Positions 22,736 through 34,130 of a DNA stretch of 64,000 bases are shown here, piece by piece. This DNA comes from Dromiciops gliroides (Eukaryota > Chordata > Mammalia > Microbiotheria > Microbiotheriidae): assembly GCF_019393635.1 (NCBI RefSeq), contig NC_057865.1:303099885-303163884 (forward strand), written 5' to 3'. Numbering within the stretch: position 1 is the first letter of the stretch; each line of letters begins with the position of its first letter. The position numbers and the translations under genes were made by a program. The notes beneath the pieces were generated by a model. That model was not told where the DNA came from, did no database searches, and saw nothing but the letters and a program-made list of their open reading frames with translations.

Positions 22736-23330
22736 AGAAAATGGGAAAAGGAAAGCATTGTTTTTTTAATGGGGGGGGGATTTGGGAAGAAAGGAAACCA
22801 TTGGATTATAGTAGTCAACACGCAAGCCTCTGCCAGTGTTTCGGGGCGCTTGCGCGCGCTCTCTCCCCCTCGCTCTCCCTCCATCGATCCCCACTTCTCT
22901 CGCCCCCTCTCCCTCCATTTGTGACCCTCTCCCAATGGCGGGCGCGCTGTCCCTTTCACCCTTCATCTGTCAGTACCCGATTCTCTCCACCCCTTCCCTC
23001 CCCCCCGGACCGCCCCCAAGCCTGTTATATAACTACTCTTTCACTTAACTGAGCATCTTCAGCCTGTGCTAGAAGCCCCACACCTTTCTCCTGACAGAAA
23101 GTGGGAGCCAAGGGATGGATTTCCCCACAGCCCAAACGCTTGCCCGCCCTCCCTCCCTCGGTGGTTCCTTTACTCTTTTCAGCTAGTTTCACCCGGTTCT
23201 CTTCTTCTCCCCTTCCCTCCCCCCCCCCAACTTTCTAGAAAAGGTAATAACATTCCTTGAGATGAATGTCTCCCAACACTGGCAGAGGCTCGCATTCATC
23301 TCAAGGAAACAAGACACCCGAACAGTACCT
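22736..23330. repeat. Repeated GC-mixed module
   Basis: The text GGGGGATTTGGGAAGAAA with AAGCCTCTGCCAG matches 20760-20870, showing a second copy of that module. The rest is C/T-rich. A perfect 16-bp inverted repeat lies at 23253-23268 and 23293-23308. No coding frame is convincing. Confidence 0.5.
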
Positions 23331-24062
23331 GGGGCAAAATTAAACCCTTGGATCTAGCACTAATACCACAGCTAGTTTTATATCCCAAAGACATCTCCAA
23401 GAAGAGAAAAAGACCCATAGGTACACAATGCTGGATAGCAGCTCTTTTTGTGGTGGCTAAGAATTGGAAGTCAGAGGCACGCCCATCCATCGGGGAATGG
23501 CTAAGGAAACCGTGGGAAAGGATTTTGAGGGAATAGCATAGTGGCAGAAGAAATGACGAGCAGAAGGGGAAGAAAAGTCTTTGTCCAATGTAAGGTACCA
23601 TGTACAGGTTATGATGAACAGGATACTATCAGAAAAACTTGGAAAAACCTACATGAACGGAAGCAGAGGGAAATGCGCTGTATCCAAAGTCACAGCAATC
23701 CTGTAACATGATCTGCTGGGAATCATGGGGTTATTTTCAGCAAGGCAATGATCCAATACAACCCTGAAGGACTTATGAAAATTGCAATCCATCTACAGAA
23801 AAAGAACTGATAGTATCTGAATAGAGATGGAAACAAAATTTTAAAATAATTTTTGGACAATTCCTTCATCTGAAGTTGTGTTTTTTGACTGTTTTCTTTC
23901 ACGACCTAGCTGATGTGGGAATGCTTTCCGTGACTACTCATGTATAACTTATTTTGTATTGCTTGAGTTCTTGTGGGTGGGGGTGGGAAGGGAGGAAGAG
24001 AAGTTGGAAAACAAAGTTGTATAAAGTTAATAATAAACTGTGTATTTACATATATTTTGGAA
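23331..24062 (+). mobile_element. L1 3' end fragment
   Basis: It reads as the ORF2 C-terminus (CAGCTCTTTTTGTGGTGGCT, then AAGAATTGGAAGTC) followed by an L1 3'-UTR that ends with AATAAACTGTG and TACATATATTTTGG. It is older and more diverged than the L1 at 46085-47281. Confidence 0.8.
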
Positions 24063-24119
24063 AAGAAAATTCTATTCATAAGAAAAATATAAAAGAATAA
24101 AAGAAAATTAAGTTAAATT

Positions 24120-24200
24120 TAATTTAAAAAAGAAAGAAATGACAAGCAGGATGACTCCTTTCAGCCTAGAACCATTTTGGGATCTCTTTCAGGACCGGTG

Positions 24201-24236
<36 letters not shown>

Positions 24237-24524
24237 TGTCTGTCTGTCTGTCTGTCTGTCTTACTCTCTCTCTATCTTCCCCCACACAGACACAGACACA
24301 CACAAATACACCCCTTTGGAATGTTCTGCCTGGGCCACTGGATGGTGGCATTGGATAGAAAATGCTGGGGCCTGGAGTCAGGAAGATTCACCTTCCTGGG
24401 TTCCAGTCTGGCTTCAGATCTTTCCTATGGCTGCAGCCCATGTGAAGTTTCTCTTGGCCTCAGTTTCCTTATCTACAGAATAATCTGGGGAAGAAAACAA
24501 GACAGCGGTCCAGTATCCAGGCCA
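24120..24524 (-). repeat. TG-rich composite repeat, inverted copy 1
   Basis: This is the complement of the 358-780 unit: AAATGACAAGCAGGATGACT, a (TG)n(TCTG)n tract at 24205-24260, then a SINE-like segment (GATAGAAAATGCTGGGGCCT) to 24480. Confidence 0.7.
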
Positions 24525-24690
24525 AAATCAAACCCTGGGATCCAGTAGTAATACCACAGCTAGTTTTATATGCCAAAGACATCTCCAAAAAGAGGAAAAG
24601 ACCTATAGGTAGACAATGATGGATGGCAGCTCTTTTTGTGGTGGTTAAGAATTGGAAGTCAAGACTTCTATGAAATGATGTCTTGTGAAG
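24525..24690 (+). mobile_element. L1 3' fragment (short)
   Basis: A short ORF2 C-terminal piece (TTTATATGCCAAAGACATCT, then GCTCTTTTTGTGGTGGTTAA) recurs in the same context as 23380-23470 and 25105-25200. Confidence 0.65.
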
Positions 24691-24760
24691 GGAGCAGTGT
24701 AAGAAATGACAAGCAGGATGAGTCCTTCCAGCGTAGAACCATTTAGGGACCTCTATCAGG

Positions 24761-24800
<40 letters not shown>

Positions 24801-25060
24801 TTGTCTCTTTCTATCTCCCCTCCACACAGACAACCACACATACACCCCTCTGCAATACTGGGCCGCAGCCACTAGATGGTGGCATTGGATAGAAAATGCT
24901 GGGGCCTGGAGTCAGGAAGACTCCTCTTCCTGCATTCCAGTCTGGCTTCTGATCTTTTCTATGGCTGCAACCCATGTGAAGTTTCTTAATCCTCTTGGCC
25001 TCTGTTTCCTTATCTAAAAAATAACCTGTGAAAGGAAACAAGACATCAGTCAAGTATCTG
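24691..25060 (-). repeat. TG-rich composite repeat, inverted copy 2
   Basis: It has the same layout as 24120-24524, with (TG)n at 24763-24799 and the SINE-like GATAGAAAATGCTGGGGCCT at 24887-24906. Confidence 0.7.
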
Positions 25061-25355
25061 GGCCTAAATCAAACCCTGGGATCCAGCAATAATGCCACAG
25101 CTAGTTTTACATCCCAAAGACATCTCCAAAAAGAGAAAAAGACTGATGGGTACACAATGACTGAAAGCAGCTCTTTTTGTGGTGGCTATTAATTGGCAGT
25201 CAGAGGCATGCCCATCCATCAGAGAATGGCTAAAGAAACTGTGGTATGGGATTTTGACGGAATAGGACTCTGGGATAAGAACTCTGCTTCTGCAGGAGGA
25301 CTCCAGCAAAGTCTGGAAAGACTTGTATGAAATGATGTCTTGTGCAGTGAGCAGT
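25061..25355 (+). mobile_element. L1 3' fragment
   Basis: An ORF2 C-terminal stretch (GCTCTTTTTGTGGTGGCTAT, then GCATGCCCATCCATCAGAGA) leads into a fragment resembling the L1 3'-UTR, as in the two neighbouring copies. Confidence 0.65.
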
Positions 25356-25417
25356 ATAAGAAATGACAAGCTGGATGACTCTTTTCAGCCTAGAACCATT
25401 TAGGGATCTCTTTCAGG

Positions 25418-25487
<70 letters not shown>

Positions 25488-25830
25488 GGCAGACAGACAG
25501 ACAGACACAGACAGAGACACACCCGGACAGAGACAGACAGACAGAGACAGACAACCAGACAGAGAGACAGACAGAGAATATTCCTTGTCCAATGGGGCTG
25601 GGGATGGATTTCAAAATCCATTCTTCTACCCTGATCCTCACCTGCTCCTCTCTTTCCACTCAGCACAGGTCGGCAGCTCTCTGAGTCACTAGAAAACTGC
25701 CATCGAATGAGGGACAGAGAGACAGACAACCCGGTGGCTATAGTGAGACCCGAGGCCCGTTTGCAGTTAGAAGTGCAGAGGTGATACTGTGATGGGCTAA
25801 TGTGAAGAAAATTCCCTGTCAAGTTCAAGG
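25356..25830 (-). repeat. TG-rich composite repeat, inverted copy 3, plus unassigned DNA
   Basis: Copy 3 has (TG)n at 25422-25467, then (AG)n and ACAG repeats to about 25575. From 25576 to 25830 I see no feature. Confidence 0.65.
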
Positions 25831-26290
25831 AACTATGTAAAAATTATGATGAACAGGATGCTATCATAAAAACCTGGAAAGAAAGACCCACAGGAGCAGA
25901 GAGAAATGTACTGTTTCCAGAGAAAAGCATTAGAGTAAGATGATCTGCTAGGAAGCCTGGGGTTATTTTCAGCAAGGCAATGATCCAATATAATTCTGAA
26001 GAACTTCTGAAAATTACAGTCCATCTACAGAGAAAGAACTGATGGTATCTGAAAACAGACTGAAACACATTCCCCCTGCTCCCGACCCCCCCCCCCACCA
26101 TTCCTTAATCTGAAGTTTTGCTTTTATCTGTTTGCTCTCACCACCTAGATAAGTACTCATGTATAATTGATGTTGAATTCTTTGAGTTCTTGGGGTGGGG
26201 GTGAGAGGCAAGGGAAGAAAAGAAGTTGAAAAACAAAGTTTAAAAAAAAATCGATGTCAAAATTTGCTTTTACATGTAATTTGGAAAAGT
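25831..26290 (+). mobile_element. L1 3'-UTR fragment
   Basis: It parallels 23590-24060 (GATGAACAGGATGCTATCAT, then GGGGTTATTTTCAGCAAGGC and AAATTACAGTCCATCTACAG). It ends near TTTTACATGTAATTTGG. Confidence 0.75.
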
Positions 26291-26840
26291 CAGACCCTTC
26301 TGAGTCACCCTAGGTGGTACTTGGCTAACATCACCTTCTAAGAGCTACCCAGGAAGTGTGGCCTCTCTCCTGGAGGCAAATGCTGAGCACTCTGTGGAGT
26401 AGGGGGTGGGGGCTTAAAACTGAAAACAATAAGGGAGTGGTGGCATTGTCCTATTGTCCTTGGGGGAGAAACTTTGGGACGGGGCGGGGGGGGGGTAGGG
26501 GTTTCCTCTCTCCTTTAGAACAATCCTCCAGAAATGAGACCTGTTTCAGGGCTACTTCGGAATAACGTCTGTCAGCTGTGCTCCCCATGGTCGCAGAGGC
26601 ATAACTTCCTCCATAATAAAAAACACCCTAGAGAGTTTTGGGTTTTTTTTTCATTGTCCCGAAATTTTATGATTTCCTCCCCCCCCCCATGACATTTTGA
26701 ATTCCGAATTCATTGTCTCTCTCCCATTAGAGGCCAACGTTTTCTATATGCCTGTATGTTTGTCTTTAGGTGTATAGATACATAGACCTACAGATGTGCA
26801 TCTCTATAAAGATCTTGATCTATGTGCATGCACACACACA

Positions 26841-26886
<46 letters not shown>

Positions 26887-27424
26887 CGAACACATCCTCC
26901 TGAAAGAGATCTCTAAATGGTTGTAGGCTGAAAAGAGTCATCTAACTTGTCATTTCCTCAGTCTTTGGCCATTGACTTTGAATATAAATCTCTCTCTGAG
27001 TCACTTACTCTTTCATTCACAATTATTCATCAGATGTACTCAGAGATCTCTTGGTTCTGCATGCCCTGGTGAGGAGAATTTGTTTCAGTGATCAATGAGT
27101 GAAGGTCCATCTTTTCAGGTGAGAGATCATCTGGAGGGACTGCAGAGAGACTCTTGGGTTCCCTCATCTCTCTTTCTCATCCCGCCCCTACCCCTGGGCC
27201 TCTCTGGAATGCAGAGGTGAGTCAACTGAAGCCCTGGCACCTTGCTGCTGGGAAACTGATGCACCTAGGAGTAGTGTGGTCACAATAAGTTATAGAGAAT
27301 GATGTCTAGGAAAGACCCACTGTGTGTGGGTCTATGTATGTGTATGTGTGTGTGTGTCTGTGTGTCCACCCTTGCTTTCTGTGCCATTTCCTTCCCGGGT
27401 TTTTTCTTCAATATGGTTAATGCT
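26291..27424. other. Non-coding interval with (CA)n microsatellite
   Basis: No gene is recognised. A long (CA)n tract at 26829-26884 is followed by the tail of the TG-composite repeat (GAAAGAGATCTCTAAATGG) to about 26960. The remainder is unassigned. Confidence 0.5.
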
Positions 27425-27672
27425 TGACCACTTCACCTGTGTGTTTTGATTTCCCTCAACCTCAGTTTCCCAGAGATACACTAAGAAGCCCTGTATTCTA
27501 ATCCTAGACACCTTTGATATTTTCACACTAGGCACTACTCTTTCCTCAGTCTCATTTTTACATGAACTCCAAATTGATTTTTCATGATTTGAATTTTATT
27601 TTATTCTCTAAAGGTCTTGGATTCTGTGGCCCGTGAAGGACCTGTCAGATCCTGTGTTAGCCAGCTTGGAAT
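27425..27672 (-). repeat. Isolated inverted satellite segment
   Basis: This is the complement of one third of the 711-bp satellite unit (CAGTTTCCCAGAGATACACT through AAGGTCTTGGATTCTGTGGC to TGTTAGCCAGCTTGG). It joins an L1 ORF2 segment directly at 27672. It is the only satellite piece seen outside the two arrays. Confidence 0.8.
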
Positions 27673-28043
27673 TAAAGGAATTAGAATAGGCAAGCAGGAA
27701 ACAAAACTATCACTCTTTGAAGATGATATGATGGTATACTTAAAGAATCCTAGAGAATCAACTCAAAAATTACTTGAAATGAACAATGAACAACTTTAGC
27801 AAAATAGCAGGATAGAAAATAAATCCACATAAATCATGAGCATTTCTATACATGACCAACAAAGTCCAGCAGCAAGAGATAGAAAGAGAAATTCCATTTA
27901 AAGTAAGGGTAGATCACATAAAATACTTGGGAGTCTACTTGCCAAGAGAAACCCAGGAACTCTAGGAACACAACTACCAAACACTCTTCACACCAATCAG
28001 ATCCGATCCAAATCATTGGAAAGATATCAATTGCTCATGGAGA
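27673..28043 (+). mobile_element. L1 ORF2 fragment (reverse-transcriptase thumb region)
   Basis: It reads GIRIGKQETKLSLFEDDMMV, the L1 motif around the catalytic F-DD, then the downstream thumb text. It ends in AGAGGCAGAG, which is shared by L1 and the start of the composite repeat. Copy B of the large duplication therefore begins at a short microhomology. Confidence 0.85.
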
Positions 28044-28068
28044 GGCAGAGTATTACAGAGGGGTGTGG

Positions 28069-28107
<39 letters not shown>

Positions 28108-28216
28108 TATGGGTCTGTGTCTGCGTCTGCATGTGGGGGGATAGAGAGACAGACACACAGAAAGACACATGGACACAGACACAGAAAAGGACGTGGACAT
28201 GGGACACGGAACAGGG

Positions 28217-28265
<49 letters not shown>

Positions 28266-28602
28266 AAACACACCCGTCCTGAAAGTGATCCCTAAATGGT
28301 TTTAGGCTGAAAGGAGTCATCCTGCTTGTCATTTCTTTCTTTTAAAAATTTATTTTAATTTAATTATTTTTTATGAATAGAATTTTCTTTTCCAAAATAC
28401 ATATGAATACAAATTTTGTATTTGTATTTTGTATTTTTAAGGAAACTGAGGCCAAGAGGATTGAGAAACTTCACATGGGCTGCAGCCATAGGAAAGATTT
28501 GAAGCCAGATGGGAACCCAGGAAGATGAATCTTCCTGACTCCAGGCCCCAGCATTTTCTATCCAATGCCACTATCCCAAGGCCCAGGCAGAGTATTACAG
28601 AG

Positions 28603-28648
<46 letters not shown>

Positions 28649-28671
28649 CAGAGACAGACAGAGACAGAGAC

Positions 28672-28702
<31 letters not shown>

Positions 28703-28798
28703 CACACACACACACACACACACAGAGAACGAAGGTAGATCAAGCATTGTGAAGGCATACAAGTAAAAACCACCTCGAAAAACAAGTTTAAAATCCCC
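28043..28798 (+). repeat. TG-rich composite repeats, copies B1 and B2
   Basis: These are the duplicate of 480-1161. The (TG)n, (CA)n and ACAG tract lengths differ from copy A while the flanks match, as expected of slipping microsatellites. Confidence 0.75.
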
Positions 28799-28970
28799 GG
28801 GGCAGCTAGGTGGCCCAGTGGATAGAGCACTGGCCCTGGAGTCCGGAGGACCTGAGTTCAAATCCAGCCCCAGACACTTAACATTTACTAGCTGTGTGAC
28901 CCTGGGCAAGTCACTTAACAACAAGTGCCTCATCCCCCCCACACCCCCCCCAAAAAAATCCCCAATGAAA
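28799..28970 (+). mobile_element. WSINE1-type SINE (copy B of 1162-1325)
   Basis: It has the same position, same junctions and same unusual tail (CATCCCCCCCACACCCCCCC) as in copy A. Confidence 0.9.
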
Positions 28971-29840
28971 CACCAAAATAAAAATCCTAAAAATCAGAAG
29001 AGAGATCAATAAAAATCCAAGGGAAACCAAACGCAGCCACTGCTGAGCTAAGGAATAAGAGTGGTAGGAGGTGGTTTTAGCTCGTGGGAGGGGGAGAAAA
29101 TTGATATAGAAAAAAATCTTTTCGTGACATTGGAGGCTAAAATAAAACACCACCCAAAGAGATTGGCAGAAGAAGGGGGAAAAAAATAAGGAAAGAAGAG
29201 AAAAAAGAAAAATGCATCGGTCAGATCTGTGAATACGGGAAGAGTGGATGCCCAAACCAGGGGAAGAAAGGCTCACAGGAGGTGAAACAGATGATTTTGA
29301 TTCCATGAGATGGAAAAGTTTTTGCCTAGGGTACGTGCGATGGAGCCAAAATGAGAGGAGAAGCAAAACACTTTGGGTTTTTCCGAATTCCTCCCCTCCC
29401 CTCCCCCTATTCCCTCCCCTCCCTCACAGCATGGACAACGTGGATTTAGCTTTCGGGAGTAAAGAGTGTCTTCTTTTTTACCGTGCTACTTTCACGACAG
29501 CACTAAGAAGGAAACATGGAGATATGTACCCATACAAACAGACGCACTACTCCTAGGTATACATGCAGGCCCCACTCCCACCCCCCTGTCATAGCACCCC
29601 GCACAGCCCCCGCCCCCCCAATACATATATGTATTTATTCCTTCCTTGCCTTCTGAATATGTGTGTTCCTGCGCAGGGGGAGCGGGGTTTGGGGGTAAAG
29701 GACCAGAGGGAGGGAGAACACGTAAAATTTGAAAATAAAACCAGAAGGAGGCACTTGTCATTTTTTCTTCTGGAAAGCGTCAGCCTCAGGAGGCAGGGAG
29801 GGAAGGAGGGAGGGAGGGAGGGCTGGCTTGGACAGATGCA
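28971..29840. other. Duplicated non-coding sequence (copy B), no gene
   Basis: It matches 1326-2200 closely, including the only 102-codon frame conserved between the copies (1610-1918 and 29248-29556). That frame has no recognisable family. Confidence 0.5.
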
Positions 29841-30620
29841 AGGAGGAGGGTTTCAGATTTCAGCAAGTTTCCTGGGCGACTGACAGCAGCCTGTGGGCAG
29901 GAGCAGGGGCAGGGGCTCCCGCGCTCGCTCCGCACATTGCCCCGCACAGCCTCCCGCGGGGGTAAGGAGAGGATGACTGTTGCTGGGATTTGGTGTTGTG
30001 ATCCTAAAAATTCCCCGTCCTGGTTCTCTTCTCCGCCCCGACCCCGCCCCCCCCCCGGCCCCCCATCTCCCTGTTCATTAACCTCCATGCGGTTCAGCTG
30101 AGTGGAAGGGGGGGGAATATCAGCTGGTAGCTCTTGGCCCCAGCCCTTCTTCTCGAGGCAGGAATGAGCCTGTAGAGGTCCCGCCACCCCGGGGGGCCCA
30201 GAGACCTGCGGGCTCTCGTCGGGGGAGGCGGTGCTCTGAGCTAGGAGAGCGCTCCGGGGGGAGGCGCGGGGAGAAAGGGGCAGAGTGGGCACGGGTCCCC
30301 ATAAGGCTTCTTTGTCATCCTCTCCGGCTTCCCGTCTCGCTCGCCCGCTCCTCCCCCCCCCCCCGCCGCCCCCGAAACCCTAAAGAAACGAATCAGTCGG
30401 TTGGGGTGGGGGGGTATGGGGACCCGAGAGATTGTGCAGGGGCAGGGAGGTGGGCTCTATGCCAGCGAGAGGCGGACCAAGAGCGTCCAGGGGGAAACGG
30501 GTGGATGTGGGAGGAGGGTCGATTTGAGACCCTCAGTGTCCCCAGTGGCTCAGGTGACGAAGGTACTGGCTTCTGGCAGGAGAGACGACGTTTCGGACTC
30601 GGTGCCTGGCGGGGCCATGC
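29840..30620. promoter_or_regulatory. CpG-rich stretch with possible splice donor (copy B)
   Basis: It matches 2200-2960. The GGGGTAAGGAG donor-like site at about 29957-29968 is intact. Confidence 0.3.
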
Positions 30621-31390
30621 GCACACCAATATATGTATTTATTCCTTTCTTGCCTGCTGAGTATGTGTGTTGGGGGGGGGGGTTCGGGGAGAAGGAAGGG
30701 AGCCAGAGCCAGAGTTGGGGGCGGGACCGGGACCGGGATCAGCATGGCGGACGGAGCACGGGCACAGGCAGAGGCGGAGGCTTTTCTTCCCCTCACAGGC
30801 TCCCAAGCCACCTGTTCGCTTCTTCCTGGCAGTCAGACCTTGGGAGGCAGAGGCTAGGACCTAGGAGACAATGGAGGGAGAAGGGATGAGGGCCGGGGCG
30901 TGGCGCGTGTCCGAGGGCCATTCGCAAGGGCTGGTGCGCGGGCCGTGGGCCTTGTGCGTGGGGTGGTGCTCGAGCTTAAGCCTCCCAGCCTCCACGTATT
31001 GGAGGCAAAGCACCCACCCGACCCTATCCATCCATTGCAAGCGACTCTCCCTCCCTGTGACTAAGACCAAAGGTTCGAACGCTTAGCCTGGGCTCAAGGA
31101 ATAGGTAGGGACACACGAGAGGACAGAAAGCAAACAGAGCCCCTGGGGGAATGCATTCATGCCCCAGATTCCTAACCCCTTCCTCCTTTGGCAGCCACGG
31201 CAGGGCAGGACCCTGGGATGCGCTGTCAGGGTGCTAGGGGAACGGACAGCTTTGGTTCGGCACATAAGCATTGCGAGAGGTTGACTGTCCTTCCCCTTGA
31301 TCTTCTTAAGGGATCCCAAGCCACCCATTCACTGCTTTCTGGCAGTCAAACATCAGGAGGCAGAGGCTAGAACCCAGGAGAGTAGAACAG
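30620..31390 (+). repeat. GC-rich cassette, copy B
   Basis: It has the same two sub-units as 2960-3720 (near 30785-30870 and 31290-31375). Confidence 0.7.
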
Positions 31391-32129
31391 CTGAGTGGGC
31401 AGGTGCGCCTGCCAGGTGTGACCTCACTTCAGCACCGTGGGTTCATGGGGAGGGCGCCTTGCTTAGTGGAAAGAGCAGTGGCCTGGAATCAGGGATTGTA
31501 GCCCTGCCACTAACTAGCTGGGAGACCTTAGACAAGTCATCTACCCTCACTCATCAGGGAAGGGAGCATGGGGGGTGGGGCTCACTTGCCTTCTCTATAT
31601 GGAGCAGGTTGGACTCGGTGGATCCTAAGGTCTCTCCAGCTCTAGCAAAGTGCACCCCAAACTTTTCTTTGATTTATCCAAATCGTTTAAAAAATCAGCA
31701 CCCTGCAGCCCTTTGCATGGTCAGTCTTGGACCTGGGTAGTGAATTCAGGGAGGTCCCTTTAAATGTCTCCGCCTCAGCCCTTCCAGTGGAGCCCTGGAG
31801 CTGCTTAGACTGCAAAGCCACTGAAGGTCCAGTCCCTTTCACTCCTTGGACCCTATTAGGGATGTCATGGGGCCTCTCCACTCCAATACAATTAGTTGCC
31901 TGTAGCATTTTAAAACCTTTGTGCTTCTTTAAGTTGTTTCCCATGTGAAGCCATTCAGGCTAGTTTATTATTTTGCACCACATGGTAATAATAATAATAA
32001 AAAAACATTTTCTGGTGAAGCCTGCACAGAAGACATCCTCCAAAACCCCACCTGTGGACAATGAACACAGCTGCTCACACCTCAATAACTGGGACTCTCT
32101 GAATCAGCTTCTCCTTCCTATGTTCTTGC
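31391..32129. other. Duplicated non-coding sequence with old SINE (copy B)
   Basis: It corresponds to 3721-4460, and the old SINE remnant lies at about 31453-31560. No gene is recognised. Confidence 0.5.
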
Positions 32130-32340
32130 TCTCTCTCTTTTTTTTTTTCAGTGCAACAAACATTTATTCGATTTTTTCCAGTTACACGTAAGGGTAGTTT
32201 TCAACATTCATTTCCATAAAATTTAGAGTTCTAAATTTTTCTCCCTCTCCTCCCCCCCCCCTCCACAATACGTCAACCAGGTTATATATGGACAATCCAC
32301 AAGTGCTCTTTCTATCAGTTCTTTCTATGGGGCTGGGTAG
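32130..32340 (-). mobile_element. L1 3' end, left part (copy B)
   Basis: It is the equivalent of 4461-4677. It ends in the same GGGCTGGGTAG before the LTR. Confidence 0.8.
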
Positions 32341-33339
32341 TGTGGAAATTTATTTTGATTTGGGGACCCTACCTTTGGGCTGCAAATGGAAAGCCTTAGG
32401 CCCTCCGGGTCTCTTCTGTGTGGCAGGGGCACCAGCCCCTCTCCCTCTGCTTCAGCTGAGCCCAAAAGCCCCATGGGCTGTACAAGATGCCAGGTCAGAC
32501 AGCTGGGGAAAAAAATCCTCCAATTGCCTCCGACCTGAGTGGAAGTATCTGAGAGATGCTGGGGCGCACCCCCTCCCCCATCCACAGCCCTGGCTATCGG
32601 ATTAGCTTGGTCTGTGGGGGCACAGGAAGCCCCGAGATTTGAGTGGAGAGAAGAAAAGGTATATATAGACCTGGGAGTTAGACAAGAAAGAGTTGGGGGG
32701 CAGACAAGAGAGGCTGAGAAGAGGTTCAGACAGACAAGGAGAGGCCAAGAGGCAGCTGAGGAGACAGCAAAGACTGGAGACTAGAGACGGGGCCACAAGG
32801 ACGCAGGAGAAGACTAGAAGGACTAGGAGCAGGGAAAAGAGAGGCCAAAGGGCAGACTGACAGAGCAGACAGACAGAAGGTCAATGAGAGAGAAACACAG
32901 GGGGTCAGCAGTGGCAATAAGGAGAGGAAAGTTAAAGGCAGGGGGATTTACAAAGTGAAAGGGGCTCCGAGTTAGAATAAAGGATCTGAGTGCCCTAAGG
33001 AAAGCGGTGGCTAAGGCCCTTATTGCATTAAAAAAGTTCGAGGCACAGCAGGTGGGAAAGAGTCGCAGTGGAAAGAGACGCACCGCAAAGCAGTCAGGTT
33101 GTATATTTTATTTCCCTGTATTCTTAATTTTAAACAGTATCTCATAAATAAACTCTGCGTTAATTATTTAACTAAGAGGCTTCTTAATCTGTAGCTTATC
33201 AATTTGAGAGCAGTGTGGTGGAACAGCCCATGTTAAATTAATAGCAGTCAGATAGCCAAATAGTCAAAAGTCCCCAGATTAGTCCTCCAGTCAGATTAGC
33301 CCCCCCAAATTTAGGCTAGTCAGTAAAAATACTTTTACA
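32341..33339 (+). repeat. Solo LTR at the orthologous retroviral site (copy B)
   Basis: It starts TGTGGAAATTTATTTTGA and ends TTTTACA. It is flanked on both sides by GTAG (32337-32340 and 33340-33343), a clean 4-bp target duplication. It is collinear with the LTRs of the provirus in copy A, with the TATA-like and polyadenylation signals present. It lacks a stretch of roughly 150 bp near the right end. Confidence 0.88.
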
Positions 33340-33343
33340 GTAG

Positions 33344-33670
33344 TAAGCTTCATCATTAGTCCCTTGGCATTGTCTTGGATCATTGTATTCCTGAGGGTAG
33401 TTAAGTCTTTCACAATTCCTCCAGGAATTGTTGTCACTATGCACAATGTCCTCCCAGTTCTGCTCATTTCACTAGACATCAGTTCATATGAGTCTTTCCA
33501 GGTTTTTCTGGGATCATCCTGTTTGTAGTGGAATGGTATTGTGCTACAGGAAATGACAATCAGTTACCCCAGCTTTTTTGGTCATTCCTCAATTTGATGG
33601 ACATTCCCTTGATTCCCAATTCTTAGCCACCACAAAGAGTTGCTATGGTTTGGGTTTTTTTGTTTAATTT
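33344..33670 (-). mobile_element. L1 3' end, right part (copy B)
   Basis: It is the equivalent of 10127-10470 and continues the L1 from 32340. Confidence 0.75.
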
Positions 33671-34130
33671 CCCCCCCTTTTCTCTTTTTCATGATTACTA
33701 TTGTTAACTGTTTCCCTTCCATCCTATTCCCTTCCCCATGATATTTACTATATTATCTATCTTTTTTCACCCTATTCCTCTTCAAAAGGGATTGGCTTCT
33801 GTCTGCCCCCTCCCCCAATCTGCCTTCCCTTCTTTTGCCCCTCTCTCTTTGTCCCCTTCCCCTCCTATTTTCCTGAAGGGTTAGAGAGATTACTCCACCC
33901 AATTGAGTGGGTATGTTATTCCCTCTTTGAGCCAATTCTAATGAGATTGAGGTCTTTGAGCCAATTCTGATGAGTGTTAGGCTCATTTACTGTCCAGATT
34001 AAACAGATTACTCCACCTAATTGTGTGTGTGTATGTGTGTGTGTGTGTGTTAATCCTTCCTTGCCCTGCTCCTCCCCCATCTCTTGCCCTACTCCATAAG
34101 CCCTTTCCTGTTCTTTCATGTGGGATTTCA
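33671..34130 (+). repeat. L1-associated pyrimidine-rich spacer (copy B)
   Basis: It matches 10471-10990 and has a shorter (TG)n at 34023-34050. Confidence 0.55.
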
